Assembly (NCBI GenBank): GCA_963823535.1
Contig: CAWGLZ010000001.1
Location: 248,001-312,000 of the forward strand
DNA from: RPQJ01 sp963823535
GTDB lineage: Bacteria; Pseudomonadota; Gammaproteobacteria; Steroidobacterales; Steroidobacteraceae
Reading direction: 5' to 3'
DNA: 64,000 nt
In this document: one piece after another, positions 44,818 to 53,536 of the stretch
Position numbering within the stretch: position 1 is the first letter of the stretch
Layout of the letters: each line of letters begins with the position of its first letter
Program-made: the position numbers and the translations under genes
The notes under the pieces: model-generated
What the model saw: the letters and a program-made list of their open reading frames with translations, nothing else
Told to the model about the DNA's origin: nothing
The model's database searches: none

Positions 44818-46298
44818 ATGCCTGGCGACGACGAATCAGCACGCTGCGGACGGTGGGGACCACGATGCCCGGCCGCAGGTCTTGCGCGGCATCGGCGCTC
44901 ATCCTCGCGGCCGTTGCCATGGTTATCGCAGGATGCGGGCGCGGCCCGGAGTCCCCGGGAGCGTCGGGGCCCGCGAGCCCCGCCGCCGGCAACGGAGCGC
45001 CAGAGCACGCCCTCGAGCATGCGGACCCGCTCTACCGTTGCCCGATGCACCCGGACGTCGTGAGCGACGAGCCGGGGACCTGTCCGATCTGTGGCATGGA
45101 CCTCGTCAAGGTCGAGGCGGAGCCAGCGGCGACGAACGATGGCGCGCCGGCGTATTACCGTCACCCGCACGATCCGAACCGAACCTCACCGGTGCCGAAG
45201 AAGGACGAGATGGGCATGGACTACGTGGCCGTGTACCTGGATGCGGCGGGCCCGGAGGTGCGCATCTCGCCGGCAGTGGTCAACAACCTCGGGGTGCGCA
45301 CCGCCGCCGCTGAGCGCGAGGCCCTGGCGCACCGCGCGGAGACTGTCGGCTACGTCAGCTACGACGAGCGCCGCCTGCAGCAGGTGCGGCCGCGCGCGGA
45401 GGGCTGGATCGAGGGGCTCACGGTACGGGCGGTGGGGGAGACCGTTCGCGCCGGCGAGCGCCTGTTCACGATCTATTCGCCGACCCTCGAGGCGGCCCAG
45501 CAGGAATACCTCGACGCGCTCAGGATCGGTAATGCCGACCTCATCGAGGCGTCGCGCGAACGGCTGCGTGCGCTCGGTCTGGACGCCGGCACCGCCTCAC
45601 GCCTCGCAAAGGCGGGCCGGGCCTCGGGACGCGTTCCATTCCACGCCCCGATCTCGGGGGTCGTCACCGGGCTCGAGGCCCGCGAGGGCGCCATGCTGAC
45701 CCCCGACATGATCGCCATGACCATCACCGAGCTCGCGAGTCTCTGGGTGATCGCGGAGGTGCCGGAATCGCAGGCCGCCTGGGTCCGCCCCGGCACGGAC
45801 GCCGAGCTCGGGTTTCCGTCGCTTCCGGGCGAGACCGTGAGGGGACGCGTCGAGTACGTCTACCCCGAGATCAGCATGGACACGCGCACGGTGCGGGCGC
45901 GCATCACGCTGGACCAGCCACCGGCGGCGATCCGGCCCAACATGCTGGCGACCGTGGTCCTGGTCGGAGAGCGGGGCGAAGACGCGTTGACGATCCCGCG
46001 GAGCGCACTGATCCGGACAGGCGCCGACAGCCGGGTCGTCATTGCGCTCGACGGCGGGCGATTCGTGCCGCGACGCGTGGTGGCCGGCGCGGAGGTCGGG
46101 GAGCGCGTCGTCATCAGCGACGGCCTGGCCGAGGGCGAGCGTGTCGTGGTCGCGGGGCAGTTTCTCCTCGACTCGGAGGCGAACATGCGGGCCGGGCTCG
46201 CACGTCTCGGGAGTGACGGCACGGAGCCGACGGCGGAGGCCGAGGACCCCGGGACGGCAGGTTCCGGCGAACCCGCACCGCCCGAGCATCGTCACTGA
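44814..46298 (+). CDS. cusB: Membrane fusion protein CusB-type with heavy-metal-binding domain
   Basis: The 494-residue protein has a hydrophobic signal and lipobox at Cys41 (MVIAGC). A heavy-metal-binding domain at about 73-100 (YRCPMHP, CPICGMDL) is followed by the HlyD/RND adaptor core with PRAEGWIEGL and a helical hairpin (PTLEAAQQEYLDAL). The barrel and membrane-proximal domains follow. CusB hands Cu(I)/Ag(I) to CusA and bridges to CusC. The C-terminus ends in an acidic, His-containing tail (PEHRH). The start overlaps the cusC stop by 4 bases; the ATG at 44868 is a weaker alternative. Confidence 0.88.
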   Translation: MNAWRRRISTLRTVGTTMPGRRSCAASALILAAVAMVIAGCGRGPESPGASGPASPAAGNGAPEHALEHADPLYRCPMHPDVVSDEPGTCPICGMDLVKVEAEPAATNDGAPAYYRHPHDPNRTSPVPKKDEMGMDYVAVYLDAAGPEVRISPAVVNNLGVRTAAAEREALAHRAETVGYVSYDERRLQQVRPRAEGWIEGLTVRAVGETVRAGERLFTIYSPTLEAAQQEYLDALRIGNADLIEASRERLRALGLDAGTASRLAKAGRASGRVPFHAPISGVVTGLEAREGAMLTPDMIAMTITELASLWVIAEVPESQAAWVRPGTDAELGFPSLPGETVRGRVEYVYPEISMDTRTVRARITLDQPPAAIRPNMLATVVLVGERGEDALTIPRSALIRTGADSRVVIALDGGRFVPRRVVAGAEVGERVVISDGLAEGERVVVAGQFLLDSEANMRAGLARLGSDGTEPTAEAEDPGTAGSGEPAPPEHRH

Positions 46299-46313
46299 GT
46301 TGGCGCCACGGCC

Positions 46314-49300
46314 ATGATCAACTGGATCATTCGTGCCTCGCTCGACAACCGCGTGCTGGTGCTGCTGCTGGCGGTGATGCTGGCTTCCATCGGCGTGTAC
46401 TCGCTCAACCACACTCCGGTGGACGCGCTCCCCGACCTCTCGGACGTCCAGGTGATCGTGCGTACGTCGTATCCCGGCCAGGCTCCCCGCCTGGTAGAGG
46501 ACCAGGTGACCTACCCGCTCACGACGGCGCTGCTGTCGGTGCCGGGTGCAACGACGGTGCGCGGCTATTCGTTCTACGGCGACTCGTTCGTGAACGTGCT
46601 GTTCGCCGACGGCACGGATCCGTACTGGGCGCGCTCGAGGGTCCTCGAGTACCTGAGCCAGGCCGCGTCGCGGCTGCCCGAGGGCGTCCGGCCCGCGCTG
46701 GGTCCCGACGCCACCGGTGTCGGCTGGATCTACCAGTACGCCCTGGTCGACCGCAGCGGAGGGCACGACCTCGCGCAGCTGCGCTCGATTCAGGACTGGT
46801 TCCTCAAGTACGAACTGCAGGCGGTTGCCGGCGTAGCGGAAGTCGCGACCATCGGGGGGATGGTGAAGCAGTACCAGGTCGTCGTGGACCCGCTGCGACT
46901 GCAGGGCTATGGCATCCCGCTGATGATGGTCGAGCAGGCCATCCGGTCGGGCAACCAGGAAATCGGGGGCGCGGTCGTCGAGATGGCCGAGGCGGAGTAC
47001 ATGGTGCGGGCCACTGGCTACGTCAAGAGCATCGAGGACCTCGAGCGCATCCCGTTGATGACGAGCCGGACCGGAGTCCCCGTGCTGTTGCGCGACGTGG
47101 CAGAGGTCCGTCTCGGGCCCGAGATGCGCCGCGGCATCGCCGAACTCGACGGTGAGGGCGAGGTCGTGGGCGGCGTCATCGTGATGCGCAACGGCGAGAA
47201 CGCACGCGAGACGATCGCGCGCGTAAAGGACAGGCTAGAGGCATTGCGCGCCGGCCTGCCCGCGGGAGTCGAGATCGTCGAAACCTACGATCGCTCGGGG
47301 CTCATCCAGCGTGCCGTCGACAACCTGAAGCGCAAGCTGGTCGACGAGTTCGTCGTGGTGGCACTGGTGTGCTTCGTCTTCCTGTTCCACGTCCGCTCGG
47401 GCCTGATCGTGGTGATCGTGACCCCGATCGCCGTGCTCGGTGCCTTCATCGTGATGCACCTGCAGGGCATCAACGCGAACATCATGTCGCTCGGTGGCAT
47501 CGCCATCGCGATCGGCACGCTCGTCGACGCCGCGATCGTGATGATCGAGAACGTGCACAAGAAGCTGGAGCACGGCACGTTCACCGAATCACAGCGGCTC
47601 GAGGCCATCTACCAGGGCTGCCGAGAAGTCGGGCCGTCGCTGTTCTTCTCGCTGATGATCGTGGCGCTGTCCTTTCTTCCGGTGTTCACGCTCGAAGCGC
47701 AGGAGGGCCGGCTCTTTGCGCCCCTCGCGTACACGAAGACCTATGCGATGGTCTGGGCCTCACTGCTGTCGATCACGCTCGTGCCGGTGCTGATCTACTG
47801 GCTGGTGCGCGGCCGGATCCGGCCCGAGACGGCCAACCCGCTCAATCGGGCCACGATCGCGGGCTACCGACCGTTCCTCGAGCTGGCGCTGCGGCGGCCC
47901 TGGGCCGTGACCGTGGTCGCCGCAGTGCTGGTGCTCGCGACGCTCTGGCCGGCGTCACGGCTGGGGACCGAGTTCATGCCCGAACTCGACGAGGGGGACC
48001 TGCTCTACATGCCGACGACGCTGCCCGGCCTCTCCGCCGACGCCGCACGTGCGCTGCTGCAGCAGACCGACAAGCTGATCCGCACGGTGCCGGAGGTGGA
48101 GCGGGTCTTCGGCAAGGCGGGTCGGGCGGACACGGCCACGGACCCCGCGCCGATCGAGATGTTCGAGACGACCATCAGGCTCAAGCCCCGCGAGCAGTGG
48201 CGCCCCGGCATGACGCCGGAGAAACTCAAGGCCGAGCTCGACGCGCTGGTGAAGCTTCCCGGGGTGTCGAACGCCTGGGGCTACCCGATCAAGATCCGCA
48301 TCGACATGCTCGCGACGGGTATACGCACGCCGGTGGGCATCAAGATCATGGGTCCCGACCTCGGCGTGATCCAGGACCTGGGGCGTCGCATCGAGGACCT
48401 GCTGCGCACGGTGGAGGGCACGACCTCGGTCTACGCGGAGCGGACCGCGACGGGACGCTACATCGACATCGACATCGACCGGGTGGCCGCCGCCCGCTTC
48501 GGCCTCAACGTAAAGGATGTCCAGGACGTGGTGGCGAGCGCCGTCGGCGGCATGACGGTGAGCTACACGGTCGAAGGGCTCGAGCGCTATCCCGTCAACC
48601 TGCGGTATCCGCAGGCCTTCCGCGACTCGCTGCAATCGCTGCGGCGCCTGCCGATCGTGACGCCCACCGGCGCCAACGTGACCCTTGACGACGTGGCGCG
48701 GGTCGACGTCGCCGACGGTCCCGCGATGATCCGCAGCGAGAATGCCCGTCCCTCGGGATGGGTGTTCGTGGACCTGCAGGGGCGCGACCTCGGCGGATTC
48801 GTGCGGGAGGCGAAGTCACGGATCGAGGCGGACCTCGAGCTCCCGGCCGGCTACAGCCTCGGCTGGTCGGGCCAGTACGAGTATCTCGAACGAGCGGCCG
48901 AGCGCCTCAAGACCGTGGTGCCGTTCACGCTCGGCGTCATCGTGCTGCTTCTCTACCTGAACTTCCGCAATGCCCGCGACGTGCTGCTGATCCTGGGGGC
49001 GCTGCCGTTTGCGCTGGTCGGGGGCGTGTGGCTCCTGTACCTGCTCGACTACGATCTGTCGATCGCCGTCGCGGTGGGTTTCATCGCCCTCGCCGGCGTT
49101 GCGGCCGAGACCGGCGTCGTCATGGTGATGTACCTCGAGCACGCCTGGGCCGATCGACGCAGGTCGGCGGAGGCCGAGGGCCGCACGCCGACCCGCCGCG
49201 ACCTGCGCGAAGCGATCGTGGAAGGCGCGCTGCTGCGACTGCGGCCGAAGCTCATGACGGTGATCACGATCATCGTGGGCCTGCTGCCGATCATGTGGGG

Positions 49301-49439
49301 TTCGGGCACCGGATCGGAGGTGATGCGCAGGATCGCGGCGCCGATGGTGGGCGGCATGGTCTCGGCAACCGTGTTGACGCTGGTGATCCTGCCGTCGATG
49401 TACCTCATCGTGAACGGCTGGCGCCTGCAGAAAGCGTAA
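46314..49439 (+). CDS. cusA: Heavy-metal RND efflux pump CusA
   Basis: This inner-membrane RND transporter of 1041 residues belongs to the heavy-metal efflux branch. It has the usual 12 helices with two large periplasmic loops: helix 1 (VLVLLLAVMLASIGVYSL), NHTPVDALPDLSDVQV after it, helix 4 region AIGTLVDAAIVMIENVH, and GVAAETGVVMVMYLEHA in the second half. The length equals E. coli CusA (1047). It drives metal export using the proton gradient and pairs with CusB and CusC. It starts 15 bases after the cusB stop; the copper ATPase starts 9 bases after its own stop. Confidence 0.93.
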   Translation: MINWIIRASLDNRVLVLLLAVMLASIGVYSLNHTPVDALPDLSDVQVIVRTSYPGQAPRLVEDQVTYPLTTALLSVPGATTVRGYSFYGDSFVNVLFADGTDPYWARSRVLEYLSQAASRLPEGVRPALGPDATGVGWIYQYALVDRSGGHDLAQLRSIQDWFLKYELQAVAGVAEVATIGGMVKQYQVVVDPLRLQGYGIPLMMVEQAIRSGNQEIGGAVVEMAEAEYMVRATGYVKSIEDLERIPLMTSRTGVPVLLRDVAEVRLGPEMRRGIAELDGEGEVVGGVIVMRNGENARETIARVKDRLEALRAGLPAGVEIVETYDRSGLIQRAVDNLKRKLVDEFVVVALVCFVFLFHVRSGLIVVIVTPIAVLGAFIVMHLQGINANIMSLGGIAIAIGTLVDAAIVMIENVHKKLEHGTFTESQRLEAIYQGCREVGPSLFFSLMIVALSFLPVFTLEAQEGRLFAPLAYTKTYAMVWASLLSITLVPVLIYWLVRGRIRPETANPLNRATIAGYRPFLELALRRPWAVTVVAAVLVLATLWPASRLGTEFMPELDEGDLLYMPTTLPGLSADAARALLQQTDKLIRTVPEVERVFGKAGRADTATDPAPIEMFETTIRLKPREQWRPGMTPEKLKAELDALVKLPGVSNAWGYPIKIRIDMLATGIRTPVGIKIMGPDLGVIQDLGRRIEDLLRTVEGTTSVYAERTATGRYIDIDIDRVAAARFGLNVKDVQDVVASAVGGMTVSYTVEGLERYPVNLRYPQAFRDSLQSLRRLPIVTPTGANVTLDDVARVDVADGPAMIRSENARPSGWVFVDLQGRDLGGFVREAKSRIEADLELPAGYSLGWSGQYEYLERAAERLKTVVPFTLGVIVLLLYLNFRNARDVLLILGALPFALVGGVWLLYLLDYDLSIAVAVGFIALAGVAAETGVVMVMYLEHAWADRRRSAEAEGRTPTRRDLREAIVEGALLRLRPKLMTVITIIVGLLPIMWGSGTGSEVMRRIAAPMVGGMVSATVLTLVILPSMYLIVNGWRLQKA

Positions 49440-49448
49440 AATTCGCGC

Positions 49449-51759
49449 ATGAACGAGCATAAGCACGAGGCGGCGGGGTGCTGCCACGCCGGAAACGCGC
49501 CAGCGCCGGAGGCGTCGACGACCCATGACGACGGCCACGTCGCTGCCAGCACCGCGCCCGCCCACGAATCGCAGGGCCACGCGTGCTGTCACGCGGCAGC
49601 GACCGAAGCGGCGCCGATGGGCGTCCGATCGACGCCGGGCCGCGAGGGCGCCGGGCTCTACGTCTGCCCGATGTGCCCCGGCGTCGAGAGTCCGGTCCCG
49701 GCGAGTTGTCCGAAATGCGGCATGGCACTCGAGGCGGCGATGCCGGTGGCATCCGAGGGCCCGGACCCCGAACTCGTCGACATGCGCCGGCGCTTCTGGA
49801 TCGCGCTCGCGCTGACCCTGCCGCTGGTCGTCTTCGAGATGGCCGGAATGGCCGGTCTGTCGCCGGGCGGCCTCGCCGGGCACGGTGCGGCCTGGGTGCA
49901 GTTCGCGCTCGCCACGCCCGTGGTGCTCTGGTGTGGCTGGCCGCTGCTCGTGCGCGGCTGGCGTTCGATCGCCAACCGCAGCCTGAACATGTTTACGCTG
50001 ATCGGGCTGGGTGTCGCGGTGGCGTACGGGTTCAGCGTCGTCGCGATCCTGGCGCCAGACTTCGTGCCGCAGGCGTTCCGCAGCGGTGGGCACGCGACGC
50101 TGTACTTCGAGTCGGCCGCCATGATCGTGACGCTGGTGCTGCTCGGGCAGGTGCTCGAGTTGCGTGCACGGCACCGGACGGGTGCCGCGCTGCGCGCGTT
50201 GCTCGATCTCGCCCCGCGGCAGGCGGTCCGGATCGCCGATGACGGCAGCGAGGCCGCGGTGCCGCTCGAGACGGTGCGACGTCGGCGATCAGCTGCGCGT
50301 CCGCCCCGGCGAGCGCGTGCCGGTGGACGGCATCGTGGTCGAAGGCCGGGGCCCCGTGGACGAAGCGATGGTGACCGGGGAGTCCCTGCCGGTGGAGAAG
50401 ACTCCGGGCGACCCGCTCGTCGGCGGCACGGTCAACGGCCCGGCATCACTGGTCATGCGGGCCGAGAAGGTCGGCCGCGACACGCTGCTCGCGCGGATCG
50501 TGCAGACCGTTGCCGAGGCGCAGCGCAGCCGGGCGCCGGTGCAGGCGATGGCGGATCGCGTCGCGGCATGGTTCGTCCCGGTCGTCGTGGCGGTCGCGGT
50601 CCTGGCAGCGCTGGTCTGGCTGGCCGTCGGGCCCGAGCCCCGGCTCGCCTACGCCCTCGTCGTGGCCGTCAGCACGCTCATCATCGCCTGCCCCTGTGCA
50701 CTGGGCCTCGCGACCCCGATGTCCATGACCGTCGCGATGGGACGCGGTGCCCAGGCGGGCGTGCTCTTCCGCAATGCACAGACGCTGGAGCGCCTGCGGG
50801 ACGTCGACGTCCTCGTGCTCGACAAGACCGGTACGCTCACCCAGGGCCGGCCCGAAGTCGTGAGCGTGATCCCGGTCGACGGGGTGGCGGAGACTGAGTT
50901 GCTGCGCTTCGCCGCCAGCCTGGAGCAGGGCAGCGAGCACCCGATTGCCGCGGCGGTCGTCGCGACGGCGAACTCGCGCGGACTGCGCCTGGGGCGCAGC
51001 TACGGATTCACGGCGCTCGCGGGCAAGGGCGCCACCGGCGTCGTGCAGCTGCGCAGCGTGGCCGTCGGCAATGCGGCGCTCATGATGGACGCTGGCGTCG
51101 ACGTACAGGCCATCGAACCGGAGGCCCACCGACTGCGCGCCGACGGCCAGACGGTGGTCTATGTCGCGCTCGACGGCGCGGCCGTCGGACTGCTCGGAGT
51201 GGCGGATCCTCTCAAGCCGGAGGCCTGGGAAGTCGTCCAGGCCCTGAAGTCGGAGGGGCTGCAGCTGATCGTGCTGTCGGGTGATCACGAAGAGTCGGTC
51301 CGGGCCGTGGCGGGTCAACTCGGCATCGAGGAGGTCGCGGCCGGCGTGCTGCCCGAACAGAAGGCTGAGCGCGTGCGGGCGCTGCAGGGGGCGGGGCACG
51401 TGGTCGCGATGGCGGGTGACGGGATCAACGATGCGCCTGCGCTCGCGGTGGCCGACGTCGGTATCGCGATGGGTGCGGGCACCGACGTCGCCAAGCAGAC
51501 GGCCGGCGTGACGCTCGTGAGTGGCGACCTCCACGGCGTCCTCAAGGCGATTCGTCTCAGCGAAGCGACGATGCGCAACGTCGGGCAGAACCTGCTGTTC
51601 GCCTTCGGCTACAACTCGATCGGCGTACCCATTGCGGCCGGCGTGCTTTACCCGCTCAGCGGACTGCTGCTCACGCCGGCCTTCGCGGCGGCGGCGATGT
51701 CGCTCAGTTCCGTCAGCGTGATCGGCAACGCTCTGCGACTGCGGAACGTGCGTCTCTGA
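49449..51759 (+). pseudogene. copA: Copper P1B-type ATPase (CopA/SilP-like), apparent frameshift at 50280
   Basis: This copper-exporting P-type ATPase is split between two frames. Frame one (49449 on) gives a His/Cys-rich N-terminus (GCCHAG, CCHAA), a heavy-metal-binding domain (YVCPMCPG, CPKCGMAL, about residues 70-95) and the first membrane helices. At about residue 277 the frame must shift at base 50280, where one extra C is the simplest cause. The second frame carries VGDQLRVRPGERVPVDG, MVTGES, the ion site CPCALGLATP, DKTGT and GDGINDAPAL, all intact to 51759. Left as is, frame one stops at 50897. Either an indel error or true inactivation fits. No slippery run is present at the site, so programmed shifting is unlikely. 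Confidence 0.85.
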
Positions 51760-51850
51760 GCGGGTTTGCCGGCGGTCACGGCGTGTAGCCCGATTGTCGA
51801 AGGCGGCCGCTTCTCGCGCCGCCGGGATGCAGAAGCGCGGATGCATCCGA

Positions 51851-51914
51851 AAGCAATAATGACTTTATAAAACATCATAAAATATTGTTTTTATTATATT
51901 AAATAATGTTGATG
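51851..51914. other. AT-rich island between copA and aguA
   Basis: In a GC-rich background, these 64 bases are almost all A and T. They contain an imperfect stem, ATAAAACA (51867) against TGTTTTTAT (51886), with one bulged base. It lies in a gene-free stretch (51760-52095). No ORF uses it and no clean promoter emerges. Nothing else is recognisable in this 336-base gap. Confidence 0.7.
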
Positions 51915-52095
51915 AGCCGATTCGTCCGCGGCGTCCGCAGCGCCTCCGCGGCGCGTGGATGCCGGACCGGGCTCCCGGCTTCGATCTGTCGGCCCCCCAC
52001 GCATGAGCTGACGTCCAGGCGGCGCGTCTTCTGGCCGATCGGAGTCCCGCCCCGGTACCATCGCCGACACTGCATCAACTGGCACGGCGACTCCC

Positions 52096-53286
52096 ATGGC
52101 CCGAACACTGGACAGCGACCCGCGTCGTGACGGCTACCGGATGCCAGGCGAGTTCGAGCCGCATTCCGGTTGCTGGATGCTCTGGCCGGAGCGTCCCGAC
52201 AACTGGCGACTGGGCGGCAAGCCGGCGCAGGCCGCCTTCGTGTCGGTGGCCGAGGCAATCGCCGCCAGCGAACCCGTCTCGGTCGGCGTCTCGGCCGGGC
52301 AGTATGCGAACGCGCGTCGCCTGTTGCCCGGCACGGTCCGGGTGGTCGAGATCTCGAGCAACGATGCGTGGATGCGGGACGTCGGCCCGACCTTCGTCGT
52401 CAACGACCGCGGCGGCGTGCGCGGTGTCGACTGGCAGTTCAATGCCTGGGGCGGGCTCGACGGGGGGCTGTACTTCCCCTGGGACAGGGACGACGCGGTC
52501 GCCGGGAAGGTGCTGGAGATCGAGGGGCGGGACCGTTATCGCGCGCCCTTCGTGCTCGAGGGCGGCGCGATCCACGTCGATGGACAGGGCACGCTGATCA
52601 CGACCGAGGAATGCCTCCTCAATCCGAACCGCAATCCCGGCCTGTCGCGTGCCGGCATCGAGCGGCAGCTCGCGCGCTACCTGAACGTCGACGTCGTCAT
52701 CTGGCTCGATCGCGGTGTGTACAAGGACGAAACGGACGGCCACGTCGACAACCTGTGTGCCTACGTCAAGCCTGGCGAGGTGGTGCTGACCTGGACCGAC
52801 GACCGCAGCGATCCCCAGTACCGCATCTCGCGCGATGCCTACGAACGCCTGCGGTCGGCCCGCGATGCGCGCGGCCGCCCGCTCAAGGTTCACAAGCTGG
52901 TCCAGCCTGGCCCCCTGCACATTCACGCGGACGAGGCGGCAGGCGTCGATGTGGCCGAGGGTACGCAGCCACGGCAGGCGGGTGAACGACTCGCGGCCTC
53001 GTACGTGAATTTCTATCTCGGCACGAAGCGTGTCGTCGTGCCGCTGCTCGATCCGCGTCGCGACGCTGCGGCCCTGCGCAAATTGAAGTCGCTTTTTCCA
53101 GGACGGGAGGTCGTCGGCGTCGCGGGACGGGAGATCCTGCTGGGTGGCGGCAACGTGCACTGCATTACGCAGCAGGTGCCGCTGGGCCGGCCGCGGAAGC
53201 GATCCACGCGAGGGGATTGCGCCTGGTGGTCAACCGGTAATGACTGGCAATCGCGGCGCTGCTGCGCGCCGTCCACGGCGACGTGA
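52096..53286 (+). CDS. aguA: Agmatine deiminase, probable frameshift near the 3' end
   Basis: This peptidyl-arginine-deiminase-fold enzyme hydrolyses agmatine to N-carbamoylputrescine and ammonia. Key regions: NDAWMRDVGPTF, EGGAIHVDGQG, ETDGHVDN and the catalytic Cys356 in GGGNVHCITQQ. After QQVP the open frame continues into an atypical Trp/Cys/Arg-rich tail ending at 53286. Adding one base near 53179-53181 gives instead AGPAAEAIHARGLRLVVNR and a stop at 53238-53240, with high-GC third positions, which looks like the native end. The catalytic part is unaffected. No aguB is adjacent. The product feeds putrescine catabolism such as that encoded at 6-18 kb. Confidence 0.88.
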   Translation: MARTLDSDPRRDGYRMPGEFEPHSGCWMLWPERPDNWRLGGKPAQAAFVSVAEAIAASEPVSVGVSAGQYANARRLLPGTVRVVEISSNDAWMRDVGPTFVVNDRGGVRGVDWQFNAWGGLDGGLYFPWDRDDAVAGKVLEIEGRDRYRAPFVLEGGAIHVDGQGTLITTEECLLNPNRNPGLSRAGIERQLARYLNVDVVIWLDRGVYKDETDGHVDNLCAYVKPGEVVLTWTDDRSDPQYRISRDAYERLRSARDARGRPLKVHKLVQPGPLHIHADEAAGVDVAEGTQPRQAGERLAASYVNFYLGTKRVVVPLLDPRRDAAALRKLKSLFPGREVVGVAGREILLGGGNVHCITQQVPLGRPRKRSTRGDCAWWSTGNDWQSRRCCAPSTAT

Positions 53287-53371
53287 CGACGCTCGATATC
53301 GACGCCATCGTCAACGCAGCCCGTCGCTGCTCGGCGGCAGGATGATTCAAGCAGAATCATCCAGCGGTTGA
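53240..53371 (+). pseudogene. Remnant of a macrodomain (ADP-ribose hydrolase-type) gene
   Basis: The frame at 53244-53320 reads AVHGDVTTLDIDAIVNAA, a close match to the first strand and loop of macrodomain proteins that hydrolyse O-acetyl-ADP-ribose. After a small deletion, the next frame reads PSLLGG, the following conserved loop. The catalytic Gly-rich loop and everything after it are missing; a stop follows at 53369. A possible start at ATG 53240 overlaps the restored aguA stop (TAATG). The remnant is too short and broken to be active. Confidence 0.6.
53340..53362. repeat. Perfect 9-bp hairpin at the end of the macrodomain remnant
   Basis: GGATGATTC and GAATCATCC pair perfectly around a 5-base loop (AAGCA). 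There is no T-run after it, so it is not a standard terminator. It sits where homology to macrodomain proteins ends, so it may mark a deletion junction. Confidence 0.55.
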
Positions 53372-53392
53372 TCGTTCAGGGGAGCATGAGCC

Positions 53393-53521
53393 ATGCACGC
53401 GCTGGTCACCGGAATACTTGGAATCCACCTGTTCGTCGCGTTGTGCGCGATCGTTGGCGGGCTGCTGGTGCTGCTCAGGGAACGAAACCGGCACGGCGGC
53501 CGGAGCACTGGCGGGGACTGA
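53393..53521 (+). CDS. Small single-pass membrane protein (42 residues)
   Basis: This short open frame starts at ATG 53393 with AGGGGAG 8 bases upstream, an unusually good ribosome site. It encodes a short polar start, one hydrophobic helix (LFVALCAIVGGLLVLL) and a basic, Gly-rich tail (RERNRHGG). Third codon positions are GC-rich as in neighbouring genes. I do not recognise a family. It stands alone between the macrodomain remnant and the convergent DUF3570 gene. Confidence 0.5.
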   Translation: MHALVTGILGIHLFVALCAIVGGLLVLLRERNRHGGRSTGGD

Positions 53522-53536
53522 TCCCGTCTGCCCGAG

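Noticed and set aside
50270..50290. Programmed ribosomal frameshift in copA, as known for E. coli copA
   Set aside because: The E. coli case uses an A-rich slippery run early in the gene and makes a short chaperone. No slippery run or pseudoknot is evident here, and the site is far downstream.
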